Shown: one piece after another, positions 48,282 to 57,664 of the stretch
Position numbering within the stretch: position 1 is the stretch's first letter
How the letters are laid out: each line of letters begins with the position of its first letter
DNA from: Heliocidaris erythrogramma
Lineage: Eukaryota; Echinodermata; Echinoidea; Camarodonta; Echinometridae
Direction: 5' to 3'
Assembly (NCBI GenBank): GCA_025617745.1
Contig: CM046869.1
Location: 4,674,244 to 4,738,243 of the forward strand
Length of the DNA: 64,000 bases
Notes under the pieces: generated by a model
What the model was told of the DNA's origin: nothing
Database searches by the model: none
What the model saw: only the letters and a program-made list of their open reading frames with translations
Made by a program: the position numbers and the translations under genes

Positions 48282-48314
<33 letters not shown>
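45509..48314 (+). mobile_element. CR1/L2-like non-LTR retrotransposon, 5' truncated
   Basis: It begins in the endonuclease C-terminus (VIDLGISDHSFIF) and continues with a linker (45649-46080), reverse transcriptase (46085-47065) with YRPISVLS, LLDLQKAFDTVNHDIL, GVPQGSILGPILF and LLYADD, then the C-terminal part (47068-47820) ending in KQWNSLPNDIKGI and FKRKLKEYL. Two frame breaks (near 46080 and 47063) disable it. The 3' end is (TCAA)n at about 48277-48314. It sits inside the minisatellite of unit 6, so it is younger than that repeat. Confidence 0.85.
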
Positions 48315-48315
<1 letters not shown>

Positions 48316-48465
48316 GTACTAACCGTAGGTACTGACCACAGGTACTGGTCATAGGTACTGACCACAGGTACTGACCATAGGTACTAACCGCAGGTACTGA
48401 ACTTAAGTACTGACCGTAGGTACTGACCACAGGTACTGGCCATAGGTACTGACCATAGGTACTGA
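48315..48465. repeat. 13-bp minisatellite, unit 6, right part
   Basis: About 11 copies continuing the array after the LINE. Confidence 0.85.
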
Positions 48466-49570
48466 CGTAACTGAAATCACGCCTCGTGTGATCCGGGCTT
48501 ATATATTTAATTGATTTACAAATTATTTCATGCCCTGCATTTAATCAAATAATCAGTAGCTGTTTTCTTAAGTATGGCTCACACTAGACTTCATTTAGAC
48601 TGCGTCAGTATCTGCACTGATCGAAACTGTGAAACTGGCAATAACCCATACTGGTGAGTGCACTGCTTTAGAACCGGCTCACACAGGGAGTCATTTGCCG
48701 ACGTGAGGGCCGAGTCAAGTCTTTTGCGCGTCATGAAAGAATTATATCGTTAAACAGGTGATTGCAAAATGAACATTGCAAACAATACTTTTAATATATT
48801 ATACCATTTTATTTGTTATCTGGTTATGATCGTCCGTTCTTTCTGATGATTTATTGTATTATTATTTTTTTATTCATGTGCCCTTATCAATATTTGGTTC
48901 CATACTATGTACTTATCCTTATAGTCCTTTCATCTTCCATCTTTTTCCTTTCTTTCTCACTTGCTCATTCGACTTCCATATACATGATATATCTTCGTAC
49001 GATTTCAATTGAACATGTTGTTGTTCATGTTTGTTCTCCGTTCTCACTTCTATGCCTTTATTCTTTTCACCAAATTTCATTTCAGTATTAAGTTATGCAT
49101 TTCAAGCGTTTATACATATGTTTTACTATATTTCGCCTTTTATGTTATTGAAATCATGATTGTAAGCTTTTGTAATTCGGCTTTACCGCGAAGAAAGTAT
49201 TTCCAATAAACCATTTTGAATTGGATTGAATTAAATTGAATAGTTTCGTATGGGTTAATTGCCTTTACGGGCTCTATTAGCGCAGGTAGTGACGCAATGG
49301 AAATGACGCCTGTGAGCCCTGCTTTATGGTCTCTAGTCATTTCCAAGCGTCAATAATTGTGTTTACAATACCCGTTGCACACAAGGAGTCAATTCGATTG
49401 AAGTAATACCTGCGCGAGTCGAGTCTGGAAAGGCAATTATTAGCTCTTACGCCATTTATTAAGACTATTGTTTGCATTTTGCATTGCATTTCGTATTCAT
49501 CTTTTAAAACGATATCACTCTCAAGTGCGCTTCATCGCCTACGTCAGGCAAAGGATACCTCTGTGGAATC

Positions 49571-49760
49571 TATTCACTGGGCTTGTCACCCACCCGACAT
49601 ATTCCGCAGTATACCATATAGTCAGGCACTCTGCGTAAAATTCAACTGCTCCCTTGAAGACAGCACCGACCAACAATTTAGTAAACTCGAAACTTATTTT
49701 GAAAACTCCAGCTATGACCCCCCAACTCACTAAACGTGAAATCGAAGAAAGGAGTTCACA
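49571..49760 (+). pseudogene. Penelope-like element fragment A (RT C-terminal part)
   Basis: HPPDIFRSIPYSQAL followed by NCSLEDSTDQQFSKLETYF matches the conserved block after the reverse transcriptase of Penelope-like elements (FRSIPYSQALR type). It is about 90% like fragment B at 50527-50640. It ends before a stop and telomere-like repeats. Confidence 0.7.
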
Positions 49761-49936
49761 AATGCAGAAGTTTTGCGCAGCGTTGTGTGGATAATTGATA
49801 ACCCGAGTAAAAAATATTGTAACATACATAGTAGGTTAATATTTAAACTAAGATCGTCTATCTTATCCGTACGAATGAAAATGATGTCACTGAGACCATT
49901 TCACCTTAATGTGCAAATATAAAGCTATCGCCCCGT

Positions 49937-50232
49937 GACCTAAATCTAACCCTAAACCTAAATCTAACCCTAAACCTAGATCTAACCCTAAACTTAAATC
50001 TAACCCTAAACTTAAATCTAACCCTAAACCTAAATCTAACCCTAAACCTAAATCGAACCCTAAACTTAAATCTAACCTTAAACCTAAATCTAACCCTCAA
50101 CCTAAATCTTACCCTAATCTTAAATCTAACCCTAAACCTAAATCTAACCCTAAACTTCAATCTAACCCTAAACCTAATCCTAACCCTACACCTAAATTTA
50201 ACCCTAAACCTAAATCTAACCCTTACCCTATA
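49937..50232 (+). repeat. Degenerate telomere-like repeat, 18-mer of CCCTAA-ACCTAA-ATCTAA
   Basis: About 16 cycles of CCCTAAACCTAAATCTAA with substitutions. Each 18-mer consists of three CCCTAA-type hexamers, so it looks like an interstitial copy of the metazoan telomere motif (TTAGGG on the other strand) with higher-order structure. Confidence 0.85.
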
Positions 50233-50289
50233 GCTTTGGCGAAATAAAGCCCGGAGCAATTTTCGCTGGAACTTTATTTCCGGAGCACC

Positions 50290-51130
50290 ACTCTAAAAGA
50301 TCAAGTCGCTGAAAAAGACTCCAAGGAAGCAGTCAAGGCCCTTCGCCATGAAAGAACCCAATGCACTTCCCCAATTATAGAAAAAATACATTGACGACAT
50401 CACCTTCGTCTGGGTTGGATCCCGACGTACCCTATCTCGATTCCAACAAACGATGAATTCAATCCACCCCAAGATCAAATTGTTCACCAGCTAAGAATCA
50501 GCTTCTAACACATTCCTTCGCCCCACCTCTTGTCACTCACCCCACATATTCCGCAGTATACCATATAGTCAGGCACTCAGCGTAAAACGCAACTGCTCCC
50601 TTTAAGACAGCACCGACCAACACTTGAGTAAACATGCCAGTATGGTGAAGACTGCAGTTTGACACGGCTATTTTGCAGTCTCCACACGAGTTGTGTTCTC
50701 AACCAATCGCATGCTACCCTCAACTGTCAAGGATGTACTTCCCGCCCCCCCCCCCCCCCCACAAAAATAATGTTGTATACCAATATGTGTGCCGGTGTGA
50801 TGCCAGGTACGTGGGTCGTACATCCCAGCGGTTGGCAGACCGCATCAAGCAACATGTTCCACTGACTGTGCGTAAACAATCAGCCAATCAACGTTCCCAG
50901 CCAGCCCGCGTTTTATACAAATCAGATTCCACTACTACTAGTAGATCTAACACAAAATGTGACTCAGCCATAGGCCAACACCTGCTTGCTAACACATTGT
51001 GTGCGCAAAGCTATTCAGACGATCAGTTCTCTATTGTCAGTAGAGCCAGGAGCTTAATCCACCTCAGGTTCTTGGAAGCAGCCTACATTCAATCTAGAGA
51101 CCCTCTTTTGTGTAGACAAAAGGACCCTCA
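50290..51130 (+). mobile_element. Penelope-like element B: RT fragment plus GIY-YIG endonuclease
   Basis: YIDDITFVWVGSRRTLSRF (from about 50389) is the reverse transcriptase catalytic motif and its follow-up. SIHPKIKLFT, then FRSIPYSQAL near 50545 continue in order. After a poly-C tract, NNVVYQYVCRCDARYVGRTS (from about 50766) with QRLADRIKQHVP is a GIY-YIG nuclease domain, followed by SAIGQHLLAN and the conserved end LEAAYIQSRDPLLCRQKD. RT plus C-terminal GIY-YIG is diagnostic of Penelope-like retroelements. Frame breaks and a missing N-terminal half make it defective. Confidence 0.8.
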
Positions 51131-51215
51131 ACCTAAATCTAACCCTAAACCTAAATCTATCCCTAAACCTAAACCTAACCCTAAACCTAATCCTAACCCT
51201 AAACCTAATCATATC
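51124..51215 (+). repeat. Second telomere-like repeat block
   Basis: About five cycles of CCTAAACCTAAATCTAA-type sequence immediately after the conserved end of the Penelope-like reading frame. Confidence 0.8.
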
Positions 51216-51609
51216 AGGCACCTGGGAACGATTCTGTTACTGGGGGTGCTGTTAGCAAAAAAAATGTCCTCAGCATTTGGAGGTCTCTTTTTAAGTCCAA
51301 AAATCTCTGACAAGCAAAAAAAAAAATCCTCAGCCTTTTGGAGTCTCTTTTTAACTACTTTTTAGCTACAGCACCCCCAGCATCCTCAGCCTTCCAGGGG
51401 GTGCTGCGCACCCCTTCAAAAAATTCTGGGGGTACTGCAGCACCCCCAGCACCCCCGGCTCCCAGGGGTCTGGATTATATCAAAAGCATTGTTTTCATGT
51501 AAAACATAGATTTCGTCTTATTTTGTTACGTAATAATTGTAGCAACAGTTCATGAGGCTTACAAAATATATACGGAGTATACCAACAGAAAATAATCATG
51601 CACGATCGG
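51216..51609. other. C/G-rich inverted sequences and AT-rich spacer
   Basis: Contains GGGGGTGCTG and CAGCACCCCCAG in both orientations (51241-51470), as at ends of DNA elements, then AT-rich DNA up to the sulfotransferase duplication. No gene. Confidence 0.45.
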
Positions 51610-52320
51610 AAATGCACATGGCAAAGGCACTGCCATTAATTTTTTCTCCCAATTCACTGCATTCAGAAGATTATTCTCGAAATATCACTAACCCTTTTTA
51701 TCTGTTTTCAACCTGCAATACATGCATGATGTTTGAATGCAAATATTTTAATTTTTCATTTCGCCCGGAATCCAAAAGATATCGTGGTTCCAGTTCGTTG
51801 GAAAGAACATCCCCATCCCATTAACCATGGACATGACAATTGAAGCTTTTGTAACTGGCAGTAAGTCTTCTTCTTCATAGGTTAAATTAATATTTTAAAG
51901 AATACATTTCATCGTTGGTATACTTTAATGGAAGTCAGTTATCTAGACTAGATTGTATATATTACCAACAAAATCAATTGCGTAAGGCATAAATCGATAA
52001 GAAGTTTTGTTACCACAAAGAAGAATAAATTCATCTAGCAAAACACAAGGATAATCTAAAAGCTGACTAGATATAGTAGGAGCTACTTTATTTACATTAT
52101 GCCTATTCCATATAGTACAAAGTGACCAAGACGTTAAATTTAAATACCATGTATATTTTCAATAATGTTGGTGATTATTTCTAGAGAGATGAACATTTTC
52201 AACTACGTCAAGTCTTAAACTAAAGGCAATGTTTCCAATATGAATGTTCTCGATGGGGAACGTTTGTGATTATCAAGAAATTCTTTATAGCTGAATGAAG
52301 AATACTTAATATATAATAGA

Positions 52321-53569
52321 AGCCTTTCACACTCCCTGCTGGACCGCTCCAAATTAGACCGCTCTAGAGGAACGGTTCTTGAAGAACGCTTTGTTTGTTT
52401 TCACACTCCGTGCATTTTTTTATGTCTCAAATCACTCAAAGAGTCAAAGTGGTCTTGTTGCTATGGCAGCTCAAGTAAGCGGGTCAATTTTTTCGCGCGA
52501 AAATCAGACCGTATACTGCCTGCCTGATGCATATCTTTCCAAAGCTTCTTTTTTTTCTTTGTTTTCATCATCCTATCGTCTTTTCTTTCTTTAGATTTCT
52601 TATGTTTTTCTTTGTTTTTATCATTCTATCGTTTTATCTTTCTATATTTCCTTGTTTGCTTTTGTTTTTCTTTGATTTATCATTCTATGATTTTCTCTTC
52701 TATCTATCCTTGGTTCTTTTGTTTTTCTTTGTTTTTATCATTCTGTCATTCTATCTTTCTATCTTTCCTTGTATTCTTTTGTTTTTATTTGTTTTCATCA
52801 TTCTATCTTTCTATATTTCCTTGTATTCTTTTGTTTTTCTTTGTTTTCATCATCCTATCGTCTTTACTTTCTTTAGATTTCTTATGTTTTTCTTTGTTTT
52901 TATCATTCTATCATTTTCTCTTTAATCTTTCCCTGTTTTCTTCTTTTTTCTTTGTTTTTATCATTCTATCGTTTTCTCTTTCTATCTTTCTTTGCTTTCT
53001 TTTGTCTTTCTTTATTTTTAGTCATTCTATCATTTTCCCTTTCTATCTGTTCTTTCTTTTTATCATTCTGTCATTTCATCTTTCTATCTTTCCTTGTTTT
53101 CATCATTCTATCGTTTTCTCTTTCCATCTTTCTTTGCTTTCTTTTGCCTTTCTTTATGTTTAGTCATTCTATCATTTTCCCTTTCTATCTGTTGTTTCTT
53201 TTCGTCATTCTATCTTTTCCTCTTTCTATCTTTCCTTATGTTTTCTCTGTTTTTATTCATTCTATCAGTTTCCCTTTCTATCTTTGATCATTTCCTCTTC
53301 CATCTTTCCTTGTGTTTTCTTTCTATCGATGGCCTGAAGTACGCTTTAGGATCGCTTTGCTTTCACATTGCCACGTTGGAGCGGTCTAGAACCGTTCCTC
53401 AAGACCACCTCACGAGGTGGTCTTCTGGAGCGCTCCAGAAGAACGCTTCCAGGACCACTTGAGCATTCACACTCACCTGGGAACCGCTCCTGAGGAACCG
53501 TTCTTAGTTAGAGCAAGGAGTTATCTGTGTGTAATTAGAGCGCTCTAACGAAGTGGGTGTGAAAGGGCT
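52321..53569. mobile_element. Inverted-repeat DNA element, member 1
   Basis: Begins AGCCTTTCACACTCCCTGCT and ends GGGTGTGAAAGGGCT. It contains GGTCTTCTGGAGCGCTCCAG palindromes and a T-rich tandem array (52540-53330). It lies in the copy-2 intron at the same TATAATAATAATG site region where copy 1 has a different element. Target duplication is of roughly 7-8 bp type but AT-rich; hAT-like is a guess. Confidence 0.7.
52540..53330 (+). repeat. T-rich tandem array (TTTGTTTTTATCATTCTATC)
   Basis: Units of about 45-60 bp built from TCTTTGTTTTTATCATTCTA and TCTATCTTTCCTTG. The Phe/Ser-rich open frames here come from the repeat and are not genes. Confidence 0.8.
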
Positions 53570-53709
53570 CTATAAATAATGATAAGTAATTTTCTTCTTT
53601 ATAGGATGTGATGTATTGTCTCTTCTTTTTCTTTTTCTTTCGTTTTCTTAACAGGAAATGAACTGGGGACCTTAGCCAGAGCATGTTCGTCCATTCTGGG
53701 ATCTAAGAG

Positions 53710-54859
53710 GCCTTTCACACTCACTTAGTTAGAGCGCTTTAACTAAGAACGGTTCCTCAGGAGCGGTTCCCAGGTGAGTGTGAATGCTCAAGTGGTCCAG
53801 GAAGCGTTCTTCTGGAGCGCTCCAGAAGACCACCTCGCGAGGTGGTCTTGAGGAACGGTTCTTAGTTAGACCGCTCCAACGCGGCAGTGTGAAAGCAAAG
53901 CGATCCTAAAGCGTACTTCAACCGGAAGTGAGTGTGTGTGTTTCGCGGAAATCAATGGGTGATTTGATACATTGAGCGTTTGATACCTTACGCATTATAC
54001 GGTTTGAATTTTAACCATCATAGTATATTGTTACGAAAACTATCCCATTATGGTATACGAGGATTACGAGGTATACAAAACATACCTCAATAGTATACTT
54101 TATACACAAAAAATGGCAATGCGAGCTATTACCTTTAGTGGTTTTAGATCTCACACACGGCCAATATTCCAATCTATGGAAATTTTGAATGTTTTTGAGG
54201 TACATCATATATCTGTAGCCACTTTTATGTTTGATTTAGTACATAAGAATCTACCTCACTCTCTTATAGATTATTGTACAATCATACAGCATAGTTATTC
54301 AACGAGACAAAGAGAAGGGGGCCAGTTGCATCTCCCACTTTTTAAAACGACTCAGGGTAGATTTTCATTGTCCTTTGTGGGTAGCGATTGTTGGAATAGA
54401 CTACCTAGTGATATCAGATTGGAAAGAACACGATCTAGATTTCGGCATTCTATAAAGCTTTTTTTATTAAAAGATAAATAAGTTGTTTTTGTTTTGTTTT
54501 TTTGTTTTTTTAGTTTTTGTTTATATTTGTATTGAGTTATACTAATATGTCTATTTAATTCCTTATGTTTGTTAAATTATTTGATTACACAACTCATTAT
54601 ACCTAGTGTTAATCTTAGACTTTAGGATTTTTACGTTTATATAGTTATTCTCATTGTACAGTTTACTTAGTTAACATATTAATTCAGTACATTATACCTT
54701 TGACCTGGGGCCAGGCTCGACTAGCACATGTGCTATTTTCTGGTTCCATTTTACCATTAATTTTTGCTTTTGAAGTATTTTTGATTTGTCATGTTTATCA
54801 TGTGTAAAATGTTATACCGTTATATTATAATACATGTATGTTCTTCTTGTTGGTAAATA

Positions 54860-54894
<35 letters not shown>

Positions 54895-55060
54895 TTGACC
54901 CGCTGATCTGAGCTGCCATAGCAACAAGACCACTTTGACTCGCTGAGCGATTCGAGACATAAAAAATGCGTGTGAGTGTGAAAGCAAACGAACCGTTCTA
55001 CAAGAACCGTTCCTCTGGAGCGGTCTAACTTGGAGCGGTCCAGCAGGGAGTGTGAAAGGC
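53710..55060. mobile_element. Inverted-repeat DNA element, member 2, inverted relative to member 1
   Basis: Its left 230 bp are the complement of the right end of member 1, and its right 150 bp are the complement of the left end of member 1. It splits the sulfotransferase exon 3 copy: TCTAAGAG precedes it and TTTAAGAG follows it, an 8-bp target duplication with one mismatch. It contains a LINE 3' fragment. Confidence 0.75.
54000..54893 (+). mobile_element. CR1/L2-like LINE 3' fragment with (ATCA)n tail
   Basis: An open frame (54050-54481) reads QKMAMRAITFSG, then HTRPIFQSMEILN and DCWNRLPSDIRLER, the conserved C-terminus after the reverse transcriptase in this group. A T-rich 3' region and (ATCA)n at 54861-54893 follow. 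Heavily 5' truncated. Confidence 0.75.
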
Positions 55061-55811
55061 TTTTAAGAGACCACGAAAATGTGACTTTTGTTTACTATGA
55101 GGATCTAAAGAAGGTATGTAATCCAAAAGGAGAAATTAAACTCAATTGATTTACATCTCCAATCGAATGGCCACAACAAAAAACTATAATGCCCATTGCA
55201 AACGGGAGGGGGTCATTGCGATTGAGTTATTGCCTGCGCCAATCGAAGGCAAGTAGTACTCATGCCAGTAATGCAACGAAATGTCTACTCTGTTCATTTT
55301 GAAATTACTGTTTGTACTATATCACTCTTACAAATCATGGTGCATCAAAATCCGTAGCATTTACTGACGCCTTCTTATCACAGAGAAAACGCTGTTTAAA
55401 AATGTAAACGGTTGTTTACAATATGAACTGAACAACCCGTTGTACAGTTTATATTGTAAACAATTTGTTTAAATATTAAACAGTTTGTATAAGTTTTAAA
55501 CAACCTTTTAAACATCGTTTTTATGCTGATATGTCAGGCAAAAGACTTAAGAATGCTAAGAAGATAGAATTGGAAGGAAACGAAAAACAAGAGAATAAAA
55601 TACCCAAAGGGGCTGGAGACAATAAAAAGCAGAATTGCAGGCCTATATAGAAGGAATAAGTCAATAAGTCATTTCTTATGCCTGCTGTACACGATACTTC
55701 ATCTCGCTTGCGTAATATCACCTCTGCTATTAAATCAAGCCTATTGTTACCCGTTGCATACAAAGAGTCGTCTCTTTTATTTTCGCCTCATTTTCCTTCG
55801 TTTATCTTTAG

Positions 55812-55995
55812 GATCCAGCAAAGAACATCAAGAAAATCGCTGAAGGTATAGGTCACCCACTATCTGAGGAAGCCCTGCAACGAGTTGTTAAGTTCAGTCA
55901 TATTGACGCACAGAAAGCAACATACAAGAAAATGACAGAAAGTGGACAGGGGAATTTGGTGAAAGGGGCTGGCCAGTTTTCATTCCTGAATAAAG
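55812..55995 (+). pseudogene. Intact duplicate of the fourth sulfotransferase exon
   Basis: By eye it is the same 184 nt as 6497-6680, with the same tttatctttag acceptor and gtaacg donor. Being closer to the last exon (59882), it could replace the copy at 6497-6680 in the mRNA. It is labelled pseudogene only because its block is. Confidence 0.75.
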
Positions 55996-56203
55996 GTAAC
56001 GAGATAATTTTCAAGCTATCTTTTGTTAATCCATATTATTTAATCACGCTCTACATATTGTTTTCTGTAATCGTAGAAATTCAATTCAATCTTAATTGAA
56101 ATTGAAAAAAAGTCAATATGTATTTTAGCACAAGTGGGATATAGCATGGATCTTAACTGATTTAAATACGCAGTCAGGAGCTGCTGAATTTCTCATCAAA
56201 GTC

Positions 56204-56580
56204 ATTTACCTTTGGCTACTTTTCGTGCATATAATTTTAAAAAGCAAATTAATGTAAGTAATATCTCCCTTTACCATCGAAAGAATTTCTTCATTTTGCA
56301 TTAACATGTAGGAACAAATAAGAACGAGACAACTAGGGCTGTGACATACGTGATTTTCATGTCTGTTCGCGCGTGATAATTTGGTGACGGCTTGTACTTT
56401 CGTGTGGTGTGTGCGTGTGTGAATGTGGGTGTGTGTGTGGTTTTACATAGATAGTCTTGTGGGGTACAGAGAACAAAAGAGCACAATGATGTCCTTTATT
56501 CCGTCATGCTTGTGGGGTACAAAATACAATAGGAGAAATTAATAGAGTTCCCCACAAGTCCATGTATATGAATAGGTGTG
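56204..56580. other. Spacer with (GT)n, no gene
   Basis: Unique sequence after the end of the duplication, with GT-rich stretches near 56400-56445. Confidence 0.4.
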
Positions 56581-57566
56581 TGTCCGAGGACATTTTCAGA
56601 CAGAGAACAAAAAAAATCATGAGAACAATGTTCCTTGGAAGCCGGAAAATAGTCCTCGAACGTCGAACAATGAATTTGTGCCTTATTCCGTCGACTGTCC
56701 GACGACGGAGGAACAATAGAGGAACAATATTTGTCCTCGGAAGTAAAGCAATACAAGACGGTGTGTGTGTGTGTGTGTGGGTGTGTGTGTGGGGGGGCCT
56801 TTGGTAATGTTTTGTTTATGGAGGGGTATAATTTGTTTTTATTTATTTCATTCTCTTTTTTTCCTGACTCATTGTAGGCCTATAATTATGTAGGCCTAAT
56901 TTAGGATATTTTTACTTCATGAGTATGATTGATAGCCTATGAATTGTATCGTGTTTTTATATGAAGTCAGTCTGTATAAGTTGGTTCCATTTTGTAATGA
57001 AGAATTATTTTTATTATTCATACACGTATACATGTATATACATGATATACATGTGTATTGTTTCCCTTTGTTCGGGGGGGGGGGGGCTATTATACGAAAA
57101 AAATCATTCAATATTTTGAATTTCAGTTATTCATTTATAGAAAATGTTATTTGTGCTTTGTTATATGCATGTACTTTCATTGAAATGTTGAATTATGATT
57201 TATGTATAATTATTGAGTGGAATCAAAATAAAGATCATTGAAAAACTATAACAACCTAATCAAAATAAAACAAAATCAAATCAAATCGAATCCAAAACTT
57301 TTTCTGGCGAGATACAGAAAATACAGAAGATACAGAAAAGATTTGAGCACATCCACACACCTTGCACACTCACACATACACACAGCTTTACATGGCTTTA
57401 CTTCCGAGGACAAGTATTGTTCCTCTATTGTTCCTCGTCCTCGGACAGTCGACGGAATAAGGCACAAATTCATTGTTCGACGTTCGAGGACTATTGTCCG
57501 GCTTCCGAGGACCATTGTTGTCATGATTTTTTTTTGTTCTCTGTCCGAAAATGTCCTCGGACATAC
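56581..57566. repeat. Long inverted repeat with arms of about 180 bp
   Basis: The arms 56581-56757 and 57391-57566 are complementary over nearly their whole length, for example GAGGACATTTTC against GAAAATGTCCTC and GTCGACTGTCCGACGACGG against CGTCCTCGGACAGTCGAC. Each is bounded by GT/CA-rich sequence. The centre (about 630 bp) has a G run at 57075-57088 and no open frame of note. Probably a non-autonomous DNA element or two inverted insertions. Confidence 0.7.
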
Positions 57567-57664
57567 GGCTATAACAGCCCACACCCACATACACCCTCCG
57601 TCTCACACACCACACACACCAACACAATTACAGTAAGGTTACCAGTTCACATTCATATTTACCT

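Larger units (their letters stand above)
27597..49570. repeat. Macrosatellite: six units of about 3.17 kb
   Basis: Using the shared landmark TACACTATTTGCAATCTCC, units begin at 27597, 30831, 34004, 37177, 40347 and 43801. Spacings are 3234, 3173, 3173, 3170 and 3454 bp; the sixth unit is enlarged by a LINE and truncated near 49570. In + order each unit holds (CT)n(CA)n, a hairpin, antisense sulfotransferase exon sequence, a 13-bp minisatellite, a LINE-like 3' tail with (ATTGA)n, a (GA)n run and a poly-C tract. Open frames inside recur only because the units are nearly identical. Confidence 0.9.
43801..49570. repeat. Macrosatellite unit 6 (split by a LINE, right-truncated)
   Basis: Hairpin about 44193-44271, antisense SULT exon 44720-44885, minisatellite in two parts (45362-45508 and 48315-48465) separated by a CR1/L2-like element. 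Homology to the other units stops near 49570, where Penelope-like sequence starts. Confidence 0.85.
51610..56203 (+). pseudogene. Duplicated sulfotransferase block, copy 2 (pseudogenised exons 2-4)
   Basis: Collinear with 3742-6893. The exon 2 copy (about 51754-51860) lost 8 nt after CCAAAAGATATC, which shifts the frame, and its acceptor. The exon 3 copy starts near 53655, has TAG in place of the Trp codon (53673-53675), and is split between 53709 and 55070 by a DNA element. The exon 4 copy (55812-55995) is intact. So exons 2 and 3 cannot be used, but exon 4 could still be spliced into the host mRNA. Confidence 0.85.

Noticed and set aside
49906-50259. Arg/Phe-rich 117-residue open frame (RVRFRF repeats)
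   Set aside because: It is the complement of the telomere-like 18-mer repeat.
52527-53462. Long Phe/Ser-rich open frames resembling membrane proteins
   Set aside because: They come from the T-rich tandem array; overlapping frames give the same type of protein.
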